Notes under the pieces: generated by a model | Told to the model about the DNA's origin: nothing | The model's input: only the letters and a program-made list of their open reading frames with translations | The model's database searches: none | Shown here: positions 17,302 through 25,915 of the stretch, one piece after another | Numbering within the stretch: the stretch's first letter is position 1 | How the letters are laid out: each line of letters starts with the position of its first letter | From: Stenotrophomonas sp. UBA2302 | Lineage (GTDB): Bacteria > Pseudomonadota > Gammaproteobacteria > Xanthomonadales > Xanthomonadaceae | Direction of reading: 5' to 3' | Assembly: GCA_002345545.1 (NCBI GenBank) | Contig: DDVW01000005.1 | Location: 1-53,638 of the forward strand | Length of the DNA: 53,638 nucleotides | Translations under genes and position numbers: made by a program

Positions 17302-17517
17302 CGGCCAATTCTAGCGGGGCCAGCCTGGCCACCGCCCCGACGCCCCATCAATCCGCCGCAAAGTCACCCTGGATTCCCGCCGCCATCCGGCCCGGTGACC
17401 GGCCTGCCGCCGTCCCGGACGGCCTGCGACAGCACCGATTGTTGGGAATGGAACCGTTGCCCCGCATCGCACCAATTCCGTTACCATGCGGCTTCATGCC
17501 CTTGACGGCTCAGAGAA

Positions 17518-18783
17518 ATGTCAACCCCCGCCCCATCGCTCGCCATCCGTGAACGCCTGTCCGAAGTCCGCTACGAAATCCGTGGTGAGCTGGCCCGGCG
17601 AGCCCGGGAGCTGGAAGCGCAGGGGCGCACGCTGATCAAGCTCAATATCGGCAATCCCGGCGCTTTCGGCTTCCGCGCGCCGGAGCACCTGCAGCGTGCC
17701 ATCGCCGATGACATGGGCCGCACCGATCCCTACACCCACCAGCAGGGCCTGCCGGTCGCGCGTGAGGCGATCGCCGCCGCCTATGCCCGCCGTGGTGCCC
17801 CCGATGCGGTGGCCGAGCGTGTGTTCCTCGGCAATGGCGTGTCCGAGCTGATCGACCTGTCGCTGCGGGCGCTGCTCAATCCCGGCGAGGAAGTACTGGT
17901 GCCGTCGCCGGACTACCCGCTGTGGTCGGCGGCCACCATCCTCAACGACGGCCGCCCGGTGTATTACCGCTGCCGGCCGGAGAACGGCTTCCTGCCCGAC
18001 CCGGTGGAAATGGAGGCGCTGGTGTCTTCGCGCACCCGCGCCATCGTGCTGATCAACCCGAACAATCCGGCCGGCGCCAGTTACCCGCGCGAACTGCTGG
18101 AAAAAATCGTCGCCGTCGCCCGCCGGCACAACCTGCTGCTGCTGGTGGACGAGATCTACGACCAGATCCTGTACGACGGCGCGCAGTTCCAGCCGGTCGC
18201 GCCGCTGGCCGGTGACCACCCGTGCCTGACCTTCAGCGGCCTGAGCAAGGTGCACCGCGCCTGCGGCTGGCGCGTGGGCTGGATGCTGCTGTCCGGCGCC
18301 GGCGAACGGCTGGGCGAATTCCGCGCCGCACTGGACCTGCTCAGCGGCCTGCGCCTGTGCGCCAACGTGCCGGGCCAGTACGCCATCGAAGCGGCGGTCA
18401 ATGGCCCGGATACGATTTCCGCGCTGTGCTCGCCCGGTGGCCGCCTGTACGAGACCCGCCGCGCGGTGATCGACGCCTGCGAGGCCAGCGAGCACCTGCA
18501 GCTGGTCGCCCCGGCCGGCGCACTGTATGCGTTCCCGGCCGTGGTCGGCCCGGCCGCGCAGGGCTTCGACGACCATCACTTCGCCCTGCAGCTGATGGAA
18601 GAGGAAGGCGTGCTGGTGGTCCCCGGTTCCAGCTTCAACGTGCCCTACCGCAACCACTTCCGCGTGACCCTGCTGCCCGAACCCGGCGTGATGCGCGATG
18701 TGTTCGCGCGTATCGACCGGCTGCTGGCCCGTCGCGCCGAAGCGGTGACCAAGGTGGTGCCGCTGCAGTCGCGCCGGGCCTGA
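17518..18783 (+). CDS. alaA: PLP-dependent aminotransferase, alanine transaminase AlaA-like
   Basis: A 421-residue class I/II aminotransferase. It has KLNIGNPGAFGFRAPEHL near the N-terminus, GVSELIDLSLRALLNPGEEV, PSPDYPLWSAA, INPNNPAGASYPRELLEKI, and the PLP-lysine region FSGLSKVHRACGWRVGWMLL; the lysine in LSKVHRACG forms the Schiff base. These stretches match the AlaA (YfbQ) glutamate-pyruvate transaminase type. It should make alanine from pyruvate and glutamate in the cytoplasm. The ATG follows GAGAA. It leads a tightly spaced plus-strand set: the SGNH hydrolase starts 3 bp after its stop. Confidence 0.9.
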   Translation: MSTPAPSLAIRERLSEVRYEIRGELARRARELEAQGRTLIKLNIGNPGAFGFRAPEHLQRAIADDMGRTDPYTHQQGLPVAREAIAAAYARRGAPDAVAERVFLGNGVSELIDLSLRALLNPGEEVLVPSPDYPLWSAATILNDGRPVYYRCRPENGFLPDPVEMEALVSSRTRAIVLINPNNPAGASYPRELLEKIVAVARRHNLLLLVDEIYDQILYDGAQFQPVAPLAGDHPCLTFSGLSKVHRACGWRVGWMLLSGAGERLGEFRAALDLLSGLRLCANVPGQYAIEAAVNGPDTISALCSPGGRLYETRRAVIDACEASEHLQLVAPAGALYAFPAVVGPAAQGFDDHHFALQLMEEEGVLVVPGSSFNVPYRNHFRVTLLPEPGVMRDVFARIDRLLARRAEAVTKVVPLQSRRA

Positions 18784-18786
18784 TCC

Positions 18787-19434
18787 ATGATGGAGCCGAC
18801 CCCGTATCCCACCTCCGGACGCTACCTGGCACTGGGCGATTCCTACACCGTCGGTGAAGGTGTCCCGGCGCCGGAGACCTGGCCATACCAGCTGGCCGCG
18901 GCCATGCGTGCGCAGGGGATCGGCCTGGAAGATCCACAGGTGATCGCCACCACCGGCTGGACCACCGACGAGTTGGCCGCGGCGCTGGACGAGGCCGCGC
19001 CACACGGCCCGTTCGCGCTGGTCAGCCTGTCGATCGGCGTCAACAACCAGTACCGTGGCCGGCCACTGGCCGAATACCGCCAGCAGTTCGAACAGCTGTT
19101 GCAGCGCGCGATCGCACTGGCCGCGGAAAATCCCGCCCGGGTGCTGGTGCTGTCCATTCCCGACTGGGGCATCACCCCCTATGCGCGCGACAACCAGCGC
19201 GACGGGCTGCAGATCGCGCAGGAAATAAACGACTTCAATGCCGCCGCCCACGCCTGTTGCGGCGATTACGGCGTGGCCTTTGTCGACATCACCACGGCCA
19301 GCCGCATCGGCGGCGACCTGCCGGCGATGCTGGTGGACGATGGCCTGCACCCGTCCGCGCAGATGTACCGGCGCTGGGCGGAACTGGCGCTGCCGGTGGC
19401 GGTGCGACTGCTGCCGGCCCCAACCGGCGCGTGA
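18787..19434 (+). CDS. SGNH/GDSL-family hydrolase
   Basis: A 215-residue SGNH-fold esterase-like protein. Block I is YLALGDSYTVGEG with the nucleophilic serine, block III is SIGVNNQYRG with the oxyanion-hole asparagine, and block V is DDGLHPSAQMY with the catalytic Asp and His. No signal peptide is apparent, so it is probably cytoplasmic, unlike TesA. ATG 18787 or the adjacent ATG 18790 may be used. Its stop overlaps the next gene's start (TGATG), so both are probably translated together. The substrate is unknown. Confidence 0.88.
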   Translation: MMEPTPYPTSGRYLALGDSYTVGEGVPAPETWPYQLAAAMRAQGIGLEDPQVIATTGWTTDELAAALDEAAPHGPFALVSLSIGVNNQYRGRPLAEYRQQFEQLLQRAIALAAENPARVLVLSIPDWGITPYARDNQRDGLQIAQEINDFNAAAHACCGDYGVAFVDITTASRIGGDLPAMLVDDGLHPSAQMYRRWAELALPVAVRLLPAPTGA

Positions 19435-20129
19435 TGGCCCCACCCGGCCAGCGGCCGCTGTCGGCCGAGGATGCGCGCGCCATCGCCCGTGCCTTCGCGC
19501 CCACCCGCCCCTGGGGCAACCGCTGGGACTTCTATTACACGCTGGGCAAGTTGCGCAGCGATCCGCTCTATCCCGGTGTCCTCGATGCGCTGCGCGGCAG
19601 CCAGGCGCCGCTGCTGGACATGGGCTGCGGCCTTGGCCTGCTGGCCCATGCGCTGCGCCGTGATGGCCAGAGCATGCCCTACCGTGGCGTGGACAACGAT
19701 GCCGCCAAGATCCAGCGCGCCAGCACCGTCGCCCGCCGCGCCGGGCTGCCCGCCAGCACCTTCGAACAGGTCGACCTGGCCACCACACTTCCACACCACC
19801 AAGGCAGCGTGGCGATCCTGGACGTGCTGCAGTACCTGTGCGCCGACGCCCAGCAGGCGCTGCTGCGCAACGCCGCGGCGATGCTGGCCGACGATGGCCG
19901 GCTGGTACTGCGGATGACCCTGCTCGATGACAGCCGTCGCAGTCGCATCTCCCGCATCGGCGACCGCGCCGCCAACCTGATCGGCTGGATGCAGTTCCGT
20001 CCCCGCCACTACCCCGATGTCGGCTCACTGCGTGCGCTGCTGCAGCAATGCGGCCTGGCGGTGCAGCTCACGCCGCTGTACGGCAACACCCCGTTCAACA
20101 ACTGGCTGCTGGTCGCCCGGCGCAATTGA
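19434..20129 (+). CDS. class I SAM-dependent methyltransferase
   Basis: A 231-residue methyltransferase. Motif I is LLDMGCGLGLLAHALR, followed by YRGVDNDAAKIQRA (acidic ribose-binding position), then VAILDVLQYLCADAQQ and DDGRLVLRMTLLDD. The ATG overlaps the SGNH hydrolase stop by one base. The region after motif IV (about 165-195) is Arg-rich with a WMQFRP stretch and no obvious membrane anchor. The substrate is unknown; coupling to a hydrolase suggests the two act on the same small molecule, lipid or ester. Confidence 0.85.
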   Translation: MAPPGQRPLSAEDARAIARAFAPTRPWGNRWDFYYTLGKLRSDPLYPGVLDALRGSQAPLLDMGCGLGLLAHALRRDGQSMPYRGVDNDAAKIQRASTVARRAGLPASTFEQVDLATTLPHHQGSVAILDVLQYLCADAQQALLRNAAAMLADDGRLVLRMTLLDDSRRSRISRIGDRAANLIGWMQFRPRHYPDVGSLRALLQQCGLAVQLTPLYGNTPFNNWLLVARRN

Positions 20130-20209
20130 AGCCACGACGCGGCCATTTGCGCCGATAATCGCCCCATTCCCCAGCCGCCCTCACGGGCCGGCGCCATGAC
20201 GAGATTTCC

Positions 20210-20539
20210 GTGAAGAAGACCTACCGCCTCGATATCGAAGGCAAGCATCCCGAGCGCCTGCTGGAAGCCAGCAAGCACGACATCCGCAAGTACACCAAGC
20301 GCGAGCGCGGCAAAGCGCTGCCCGACGGCGCCGATGCCTGGGGCTTTGACAGCAGGCTCGGCGTGGACGAAGCCTCCGCCGGGCCGGTGACCTATGACCA
20401 GCTGTTCCGCGCGATCGATGCGCTGGTTGCTGCCGGCAACAGCCAGTTCTTCGTCGAAGTGCTGCGCAAGCCGGTCAAGCGCAGCCCGCGCCCGGTCGCG
20501 GCACCGGCCGTGGCCCCGGAAAGCGATTTCGAAGACTGA
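20210..20539 (+). CDS. DUF6172-family protein
   Basis: A 109-residue basic protein starting at GTG (MKKTYRLDIEGKHPERLLEA). The core has IRKYTKRERGKALP and DAWGFDSRLG and ends in a variable Pro/Ala/Val tail. The sequence resembles DUF6172 proteins of gammaproteobacteria, for which no function is established. It follows the methyltransferase by 80 bp and is convergent with the DEAD-box helicase gene. Confidence 0.7.
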   Translation: MKKTYRLDIEGKHPERLLEASKHDIRKYTKRERGKALPDGADAWGFDSRLGVDEASAGPVTYDQLFRAIDALVAAGNSQFFVEVLRKPVKRSPRPVAAPAVAPESDFED

Positions 20540-20557
20540 TCCCGCACCACCGCCGGC

Positions 20558-21814
20558 TCAGTCGGCCGGTTTACCGGCGGCCGCAGCCGCACGCAGCCGG
20601 TCCTTCCTGCTCGGCCGGCGGCCCTTGATGCCGCCGTTTCCATCAGCCGCCACCGCAGGCGGTGCCACCTGCCTCGGCTCGAAACCGGGCCGCTGCTCCA
20701 GCGCCACCTCAAACCGGTGGCGTTTGCCGATCAGGCGCCAGTGCGCCAGCGACGCCGCATCGACGAAGCTCACCGCCTGGCCCTTTTCCCCGGCACGCCC
20801 GGTGCGGCCGATGCGGTGCAGGTAATCGGCCGGCGAACGTGGCAGGTCGTAATTGACCACGGCCGGCAGCCGCGCGATGTCGATGCCGCGCGCGGCCAGG
20901 TCGGTCGCCACCAGCACCCGCAATTCTCTGTCCCTGAAGTCCTGCAGCAGCCGCACCCGGCGCCCCTGCGCCAGTTGCCCGTGCAGCGCCTGCGCGTGGA
21001 CATCGGCCTTGCGCAGGGCGACGGCCAGACGCTCGCCATCGCGGATGCTGCCGACAAACACCATCAGCTGCGGCCATTGCGCCTCCTCCAGCAGCTCCAG
21101 CAACAGTGCGACGCGACGCTCGCTGTCGACATGGAACGCGCGCTGCTCGATCTCCACCGGTGCTTGCGCGCCGATTTGCAGATGCTGCGGATCACGCAGC
21201 CCGGCCGCGGCCAGCGCGGCGATGTCCGCCGGAAAGGTGGCCGAAAACAGCAGCGTCTGCCGCTGCACCGGCAGCTCGGCCAGAATCTGCCTCAGCTCGT
21301 CGCCAAAGCCCAGTTCCAGCAGGCGATCGGCCTCATCCAGCACCAGCCGCCGCACCTGCCGCAGGGACAGCGCATTGTGCGCCAGCAGATCGAGCAGGCG
21401 ACCGGGCGTGGCCACCACCACATCGGCACCACCGCGCAGCGCCATCATCTGCGGGTTGATCGACACCCCGCCCACCGCGCACACCACATGCGGCCGCCGC
21501 GCCAGCTCACGGCCCAGCGTGGTGAATACATCGGCCACCTGCAGCGCCAGTTCACGGGTCGGCACCAGCACCAGCTGTTCCAGTACCCGTGGCCGCCGCG
21601 CCGGCGCCATGAAGAACTGCTGCAGGATCGGCAGCACATAGGCGGCCGTCTTGCCCGAGCCGGTCGGTGCCAGCACCACCAGGTCGCGCCCCTGCAGCGA
21701 CAGCGGCACCGCCTGCTGCTGGACCGGGGTCGGCTCATGGTAGCCGGCCTGCTGCAACCCCTGTTGCAATGCCGGCAACACGTAGGGCGACAGGCCGAGG
21801 CTGGAAAAAGGCAT
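20558..21814 (-). CDS. DEAD-box ATP-dependent RNA helicase (RhlE-like)
   Basis: A 418-residue DEAD-box helicase with all core motifs: the Q-motif region YHEPTPVQQQAVPLSLQGRD, motif I APTGSGKT (49-56), Ia PTRELALQ, GG, Ib TPGRLLDL, II DEAD (160-163), III SAT (191-193), IV VFVGSIRDGE, V ATDLAARGIDI and VI HRIGRTGRAGE. The C-terminal tail after about 375 is short, basic and low-complexity, as in RhlE-type helicases, and probably binds RNA. It should unwind RNA in ribosome assembly or mRNA decay. RhlE versus another paralogue cannot be decided. Confidence 0.95.
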   Translation of the reverse strand: MPFSSLGLSPYVLPALQQGLQQAGYHEPTPVQQQAVPLSLQGRDLVVLAPTGSGKTAAYVLPILQQFFMAPARRPRVLEQLVLVPTRELALQVADVFTTLGRELARRPHVVCAVGGVSINPQMMALRGGADVVVATPGRLLDLLAHNALSLRQVRRLVLDEADRLLELGFGDELRQILAELPVQRQTLLFSATFPADIAALAAAGLRDPQHLQIGAQAPVEIEQRAFHVDSERRVALLLELLEEAQWPQLMVFVGSIRDGERLAVALRKADVHAQALHGQLAQGRRVRLLQDFRDRELRVLVATDLAARGIDIARLPAVVNYDLPRSPADYLHRIGRTGRAGEKGQAVSFVDAASLAHWRLIGKRHRFEVALEQRPGFEPRQVAPPAVAADGNGGIKGRRPSRKDRLRAAAAAGKPAD

Positions 21815-21847
21815 GGGATGGCGATCCGGCAGAAACGGCAGGCGAGT

Positions 21848-22627
21848 CTACGCCGTTCCCGGTGGCAGCCGCGCCTGCAGCCCGCGGGCCTGCAGCTGCC
21901 GCAGCACGCCTTCGATGATCGTCAGGGTGTGGCCATGGGCGGCGCCTTCATGCAACAGCACGATCGCTCCCGGCTCCAGACGCGGCGTGATCCGCGCGAG
22001 CACCGCCTCCGGGCTGCAGCCCACCCCGTCAAACCCGCGCGCGCTCCAGCCCACCCGGGTCAGCCGATGGCGTTTGAGCGCGGCCGCCACAAACGGATTG
22101 GTCATGCCCACCACCGAACGGTACCAGCGCGGTGCGGTGCCGGTGATCGCCGTCAGCGCCTGCTGGCAGGTGCCGATCTCGGCCGCCATCCGCGCCGGTC
22201 CCAGCGCCCAGAAACGGGCCTGCGGATGGCTGTGGCTGTGGTTGCCCAGCCCGTGCCCGCGGCGGATGATCTCGCGCACCAGTTCCGGTCGAGCCACCGC
22301 CTGCTGCCCGACCATGAAGAAGGTGGCCTTGGCCTCATGGCGGTCGAGCAGATCCAGTACCGCAAGGGTGTCATCGGAGGGGCCGTCATCGATGGTCAGC
22401 CACACCCCCGGCCCCGGCACGCGACTGAGCACCGGCGCATAGAAGCGGCTGTTGGGCAGGAACACCGGCACCACGAACAGCGCATGGCTGGCCAGCAGCA
22501 ACGGCACGCCCCAGGTCCAGCCCAGCTGCCACCACAGCAGCGCCACCAGCAATTGCGACACCAGCAGCCAGAGCAACCAGCGCCAGGGGTGCACAGGAAC
22601 GCGATACAGGGTTTCCGCGGCAGTCAT
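21848..22627 (-). CDS. membrane-anchored polysaccharide deacetylase family protein
   Basis: A 259-residue NodB-homology protein. Residues about 15-57 hold two hydrophobic segments that anchor it in the inner membrane. The catalytic domain follows: WLTIDDGPSDDT (Asp pair at 80-81), ATFFMVGQQA, and GNHSHSHP with His130 and His134 as metal ligands; WYRSVVGMTNP and VLLHEGAAHG are motifs 3-5. In TIDDGP the first residue differs from the usual TFDDGP. It probably deacetylates an N- or O-acetylated cell-envelope sugar. It is divergent from the glutaredoxin fusion gene across 61 bp. Confidence 0.88.
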   Translation of the reverse strand: MTAAETLYRVPVHPWRWLLWLLVSQLLVALLWWQLGWTWGVPLLLASHALFVVPVFLPNSRFYAPVLSRVPGPGVWLTIDDGPSDDTLAVLDLLDRHEAKATFFMVGQQAVARPELVREIIRRGHGLGNHSHSHPQARFWALGPARMAAEIGTCQQALTAITGTAPRWYRSVVGMTNPFVAAALKRHRLTRVGWSARGFDGVGCSPEAVLARITPRLEPGAIVLLHEGAAHGHTLTIIEGVLRQLQARGLQARLPPGTA

Positions 22628-22688
22628 GCCCCATGATGCCATGCAGCGTAGAATCGACCGCAGTCCTCACCACTTCTGCGAGTTCACG

Positions 22689-23615
22689 ATGTCCCTGGAT
22701 CCCGCCCTGCGTTCGCGCATTGAATCCATCCTCGCCGCCGACCGCGTCGTCCTGTTCATGAAGGGCCAGCCGAGCATGCCGCAGTGCGGTTTCTCCGCCA
22801 AGGCCGTTGGCGCGCTGCACGATCTGGGCGTGGAATTCGGCCACGTCAACGTGCTGGCCGACCAGGACATCCGCGAGGGCATCAAGCTGTACGGCGACTG
22901 GCCGACCATTCCGCAGCTGTACGTGGACGGCGAACTGGTCGGTGGCAGCGACATCATCCTGCAGATGGCCAACAGCGGCGAGCTGAGCAGCCTGCTGGGC
23001 GTGGCTGCCCCGGACCGCACCCCGCCGATCATCACCGTCACCCCGGCGGCGGTGGAAATGCTCAAGGGCGCGCTGGCCGACGCCCCCGGCGCCGCACTGC
23101 AGCTGGGCATCGATGCCAACTTCCAGCCGAACTTCCAGCTGGCCCCGTTTGACGCCAACGCCATCGCCGCCGAATCCAACGGCCTGCGGGTGCAGTTCGA
23201 TGTGGCCAGCGCGCGTCGCGCCGAAGGCATCACCATCGACTGGGTCGACGATATCCGCGGCCAGGGCCTGGCGATCAACAATCCCAACGCCCCCAAGCAG
23301 GTGCAGGAACTGGACGTGCGCAGCGCCGACGACCAGCTGCGTGCCGGCAGTATCACCCTGGTGGACGTGCGCCCCGCCGACGAGCGCGCCATCGCCGCGA
23401 TCAAGGCGCCGTTCGAGACCTTCGACGGCGACAACCGCGCCAGGCTCGAAGCCCTGCCCAAGGACACCGCGCTGGCTTTCATGTGCCACCGCGGTGGCCG
23501 CAGCCTGCAGGCCGCCGAACAGTTCCGCGCCTTGGGTTTTGGCAACGTGTTCAACGTCACCGGCGGCATCGACGCCTGGTCGGAGAACGTGGACAGCAGC
23601 GTGCCGAAGTACTGA
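22689..23615 (+). CDS. monothiol glutaredoxin - degenerate A-type carrier - rhodanese fusion
   Basis: A 308-residue three-part protein. Residues 1-105 are a Grx4-type monothiol glutaredoxin with the CGFS active site at 33-36 and WPTIPQLYVDGELVGGSD. Residues about 115-203 resemble the HesB/IscA fold (ITVTPAAVEMLKGAL, then GITIDWVDDI and LAINNPNAP) but contain no cysteine, so the usual Fe-S ligands are gone. Residues about 205-308 are a rhodanese domain with the active-site loop CHRGGRS (Cys266) and GGIDAW. It probably works in Fe-S cluster carriage or sulfur transfer in the cytoplasm. ATG 22689 begins MSLDPALRSRIE. A strong terminator follows. Confidence 0.88.
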   Translation: MSLDPALRSRIESILAADRVVLFMKGQPSMPQCGFSAKAVGALHDLGVEFGHVNVLADQDIREGIKLYGDWPTIPQLYVDGELVGGSDIILQMANSGELSSLLGVAAPDRTPPIITVTPAAVEMLKGALADAPGAALQLGIDANFQPNFQLAPFDANAIAAESNGLRVQFDVASARRAEGITIDWVDDIRGQGLAINNPNAPKQVQELDVRSADDQLRAGSITLVDVRPADERAIAAIKAPFETFDGDNRARLEALPKDTALAFMCHRGGRSLQAAEQFRALGFGNVFNVTGGIDAWSENVDSSVPKY

Positions 23616-23640
23616 CCGGCCGCTGACTGCTGCGGAACAG

Positions 23641-23669
23641 AAAACGCCGGCATCGCCGGCGTTTTTCTT
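23641..23669 (+). terminator. rho-independent terminator of the glutaredoxin fusion gene
   Basis: AAAACGCCGGC (23641-23651), a 3-nt loop, and GCCGGCGTTTT (23655-23665) form a perfect 11-bp stem followed by TCTT. It lies 26 bp after the stop codon and is a textbook intrinsic terminator. Confidence 0.92.
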
Positions 23670-23787
23670 GTGGGTCAGGCTGACAGAATCGACGCCAGTC
23701 ATGGCGGGTTTCAGTGGAAAGCCGGGGCGCGGCACAGCAAAGGTCTGATCGCGACTTGCGTCGCTCTCCCAAGCGTTGTCCCTCCCC

Positions 23788-24327
23788 TCAGCCGGCGAAT
23801 CCGCCTTCGGCAAGAAAGTGCAGTTCCTCGGGCGTGGGAATCCGTCCCAGCACCGCGTTGCGATGCGGGAAGCGGCCGAAGCGGCGGATGATGTCGCGGT
23901 GCAGTTCGGCGAACCGCAGGTATTCCAGATCGCCCAGCACCTCGAACATCGCCACCGAACGGTCCTGGTCAACCGGGTCCTCGGAGTGTTCGAACGGCAG
24001 GTAGATGAAGGCGCGCAACTGCGGTGTCAGCTCGCGGTCCAGTCCTTCTTCGATGCTGCGCATGGCGTAGTGCCGCGCCAGCCCGTCGGTCGCGTAGGAA
24101 TGCGCGGTGCCGCGGAAACAGTTGCGCGGGAACTGGTCCAGCAGGATCTGCAGCGCCAGCGCGCCCTCGCCGTCATGCAGCCATTCCTCGCAGCCGCGCC
24201 GCGCGGCCAGATAGTGCATGTCCAGGAAACACTCGCGGAACTCCCTGTCGAATGCGTCATCGCGCACGAACCAGCGCTGCGGCCCCGCTGCGCGCCAGAA
24301 CTCGACCACCGTCTTCGCCGTTTCCAT
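23788..24327 (-). CDS. DUF924 family protein
   Basis: A 179-residue helical cytoplasmic protein. VVEFWRAAGPQRWFVRDDAF, ILLDQFPRNCFRGTAHSYAT, FIYLPFEHSEDPVDQDRSV and GRFPHRNAVLGR are characteristic DUF924 stretches, with a TPR-like helical fold. ATG 24327 is preceded by GGGAAG. It is divergent from the degV-family gene. The family has no assigned biochemical function. Confidence 0.85.
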   Translation of the reverse strand: METAKTVVEFWRAAGPQRWFVRDDAFDREFRECFLDMHYLAARRGCEEWLHDGEGALALQILLDQFPRNCFRGTAHSYATDGLARHYAMRSIEEGLDRELTPQLRAFIYLPFEHSEDPVDQDRSVAMFEVLGDLEYLRFAELHRDIIRRFGRFPHRNAVLGRIPTPEELHFLAEGGFAG

Positions 24328-24558
24328 TTACTTCCCCAACTGTCCGCCGTGATGTCGACGGCCCATTCCACTACCGTGCAGCCGCATTCCGGGCATCGGC
24401 CACGGTTGCGTGGCGGCCAGCTTAATGGCCCCTCCGGCCAATGCCTATTGAAAAGTATGACCAAAGCCCGCAATTGCCGCCAATCGCATCCCGCGGATCC
24501 GGTTTTGCGCTAGGGTTCGATACGGGAAGCAATCAGTCGAATGAAGGAGTTGATCTGC

Positions 24559-25503
24559 ATGCGGATCGGAATCGTGGTGGATTCAGCATGTGACCTGCCG
24601 CAGAGTTACCTGCAGCGCAACAACATCATCCTGTTGCCGATCAGCGTCCGCATCGGCCACACCCTGTTGGCCGACCAGCGCGACGAAAAGGCCACCTTGA
24701 ACTTCCTCGCCGGCCCGCTCAGCGAGCAGGGCGCCGAGGCCGAAACCATCCCCTACGATGCCGCGCAGATCCAGGCGCTGTTCCTGGAACACCTGGTGAC
24801 CGATTTCGACCAGGTGTTCTGCCTCACTATCACCCGCACGCGCAGCCCGTTGTACGACAGCGTGGTGCAGGCCAGCTACACGATCCTCAACGAATACAAA
24901 CCCATCCGCCAGGCCGCCGGCTACAACTCGCCGTTCGGATTGCGGGTGATCGACAGCCAGAACCTGTTCGCCGCACAGGCGGTCAGCGCGGTGGAAGCGG
25001 TACGCCTGCGCGACAATGGCGCCGGCGTGCCGCAGATGCGCCAACGGCTGGAGCAGGTGACGGCCAACGTGCACGGCTACATGGTCACCCGTGACCTGTA
25101 TTACATGCGCGCCCGGGCCCGCCACAAGGGCGATCGCAGCGTCGGCCTGTTCAGCGCCGCGCTGGGCAGCGCGCTGGATATCAAGCCCGTGTTGCACGGC
25201 CATCGCGGCGAAACCGCGCCGGTGGCCAAGATCAAGGGTTTCGACAACGCCGTGCAGACCTTGTTCGAATTCGTCGGCAAGCGCGTGGCGCGGGGCCTGA
25301 TGACGCCAGTGGTGAGCATCAGCTACGGCGGCCCGCTGGAGGAGCTGCGTCTCCTGCCGGGCTACCGCGAGCTGCGCGACACCTGCGATGCCCACGGCGT
25401 GACGATGATGGAGGCGCTGATGAGCCTGACCGGCATGGTCAATGTCGGCAAGGGCGCGGTGACCATCGGTTTTGCCGACGAGCCGCACCGCTTCGGCAGC
25501 TGA
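24559..25503 (+). CDS. DegV family fatty-acid-binding-like protein
   Basis: A 314-residue DegV-family protein. It opens with MRIGIVVDSACDLP, continues with LPISVRIGHTLLADQRD and FCLTITRTRSPLYDSVVQA (the DegV ligand-pocket region), and has the second-domain ALGSALDIKPVLHGHRGETA, with IKPVL typical of the family. AAGGAG at 24544-24549 sits 9 nt before the ATG at 24559, favouring that start over ATG 24541. DegV-family proteins bind fatty acids; in Firmicutes the related FakB hands fatty acids to a kinase, but no FakA is visible here, so the role in this organism is open. Confidence 0.88.
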   Translation: MRIGIVVDSACDLPQSYLQRNNIILLPISVRIGHTLLADQRDEKATLNFLAGPLSEQGAEAETIPYDAAQIQALFLEHLVTDFDQVFCLTITRTRSPLYDSVVQASYTILNEYKPIRQAAGYNSPFGLRVIDSQNLFAAQAVSAVEAVRLRDNGAGVPQMRQRLEQVTANVHGYMVTRDLYYMRARARHKGDRSVGLFSAALGSALDIKPVLHGHRGETAPVAKIKGFDNAVQTLFEFVGKRVARGLMTPVVSISYGGPLEELRLLPGYRELRDTCDAHGVTMMEALMSLTGMVNVGKGAVTIGFADEPHRFGS

Positions 25504-25573
25504 CACCGCCCACCGGCGTGACGCACCGGCGACACGTGCCGCGCCACACTTGAACACCCGACAGGAGAGTCCC

Positions 25574-25912
25574 ATGCCCGTCCACTATTCCATCGCCCTG
25601 CCCGATCCGGCCAAGGCCCGTGGCAGCGATCCGCGCCTGTCATTCACCGCCAACGGCGCCGACGAGTTCGCCGCGCAGCTGCAGGCCGCGCTGCGCACGC
25701 CGGAACTGTTCGAGCGCTGGCGGAACATCCAGGACGACCCGGACGAGGTCGATCCCGCGCTGGGCGCCACCGACCCGGAAGCCACCGTCAGCGGCCAGCA
25801 GGCCGATCTGCGCATCAACCTGAGCGTCTCCACCCACCTGCCCGGCGACGTGTTCAAGCAGCGCCTGCGGCTGCTGGCCGGCCATCACTGGGAACTGCGC
25901 GATGTGCGCTGA
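25574..25912 (+). CDS. conserved small protein of unknown function
   Basis: A 112-residue acidic soluble protein (MPVHYSIALPDPAKARGSDP). No family is recognised. AGGAGAG precedes the ATG at good spacing, and codon use matches neighbouring genes, so it is probably real. Its stop is 3 bp before the GTG of the PP-loop gene, so the two are likely co-translated. The C-terminal half reads as a beta-strand followed by amphipathic helix (DLRINLSVSTHLPGDVFKQR). It may be a partner of the PP-loop protein. Confidence 0.65.
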   Translation: MPVHYSIALPDPAKARGSDPRLSFTANGADEFAAQLQAALRTPELFERWRNIQDDPDEVDPALGATDPEATVSGQQADLRINLSVSTHLPGDVFKQRLRLLAGHHWELRDVR

Positions 25913-25915
25913 CGC

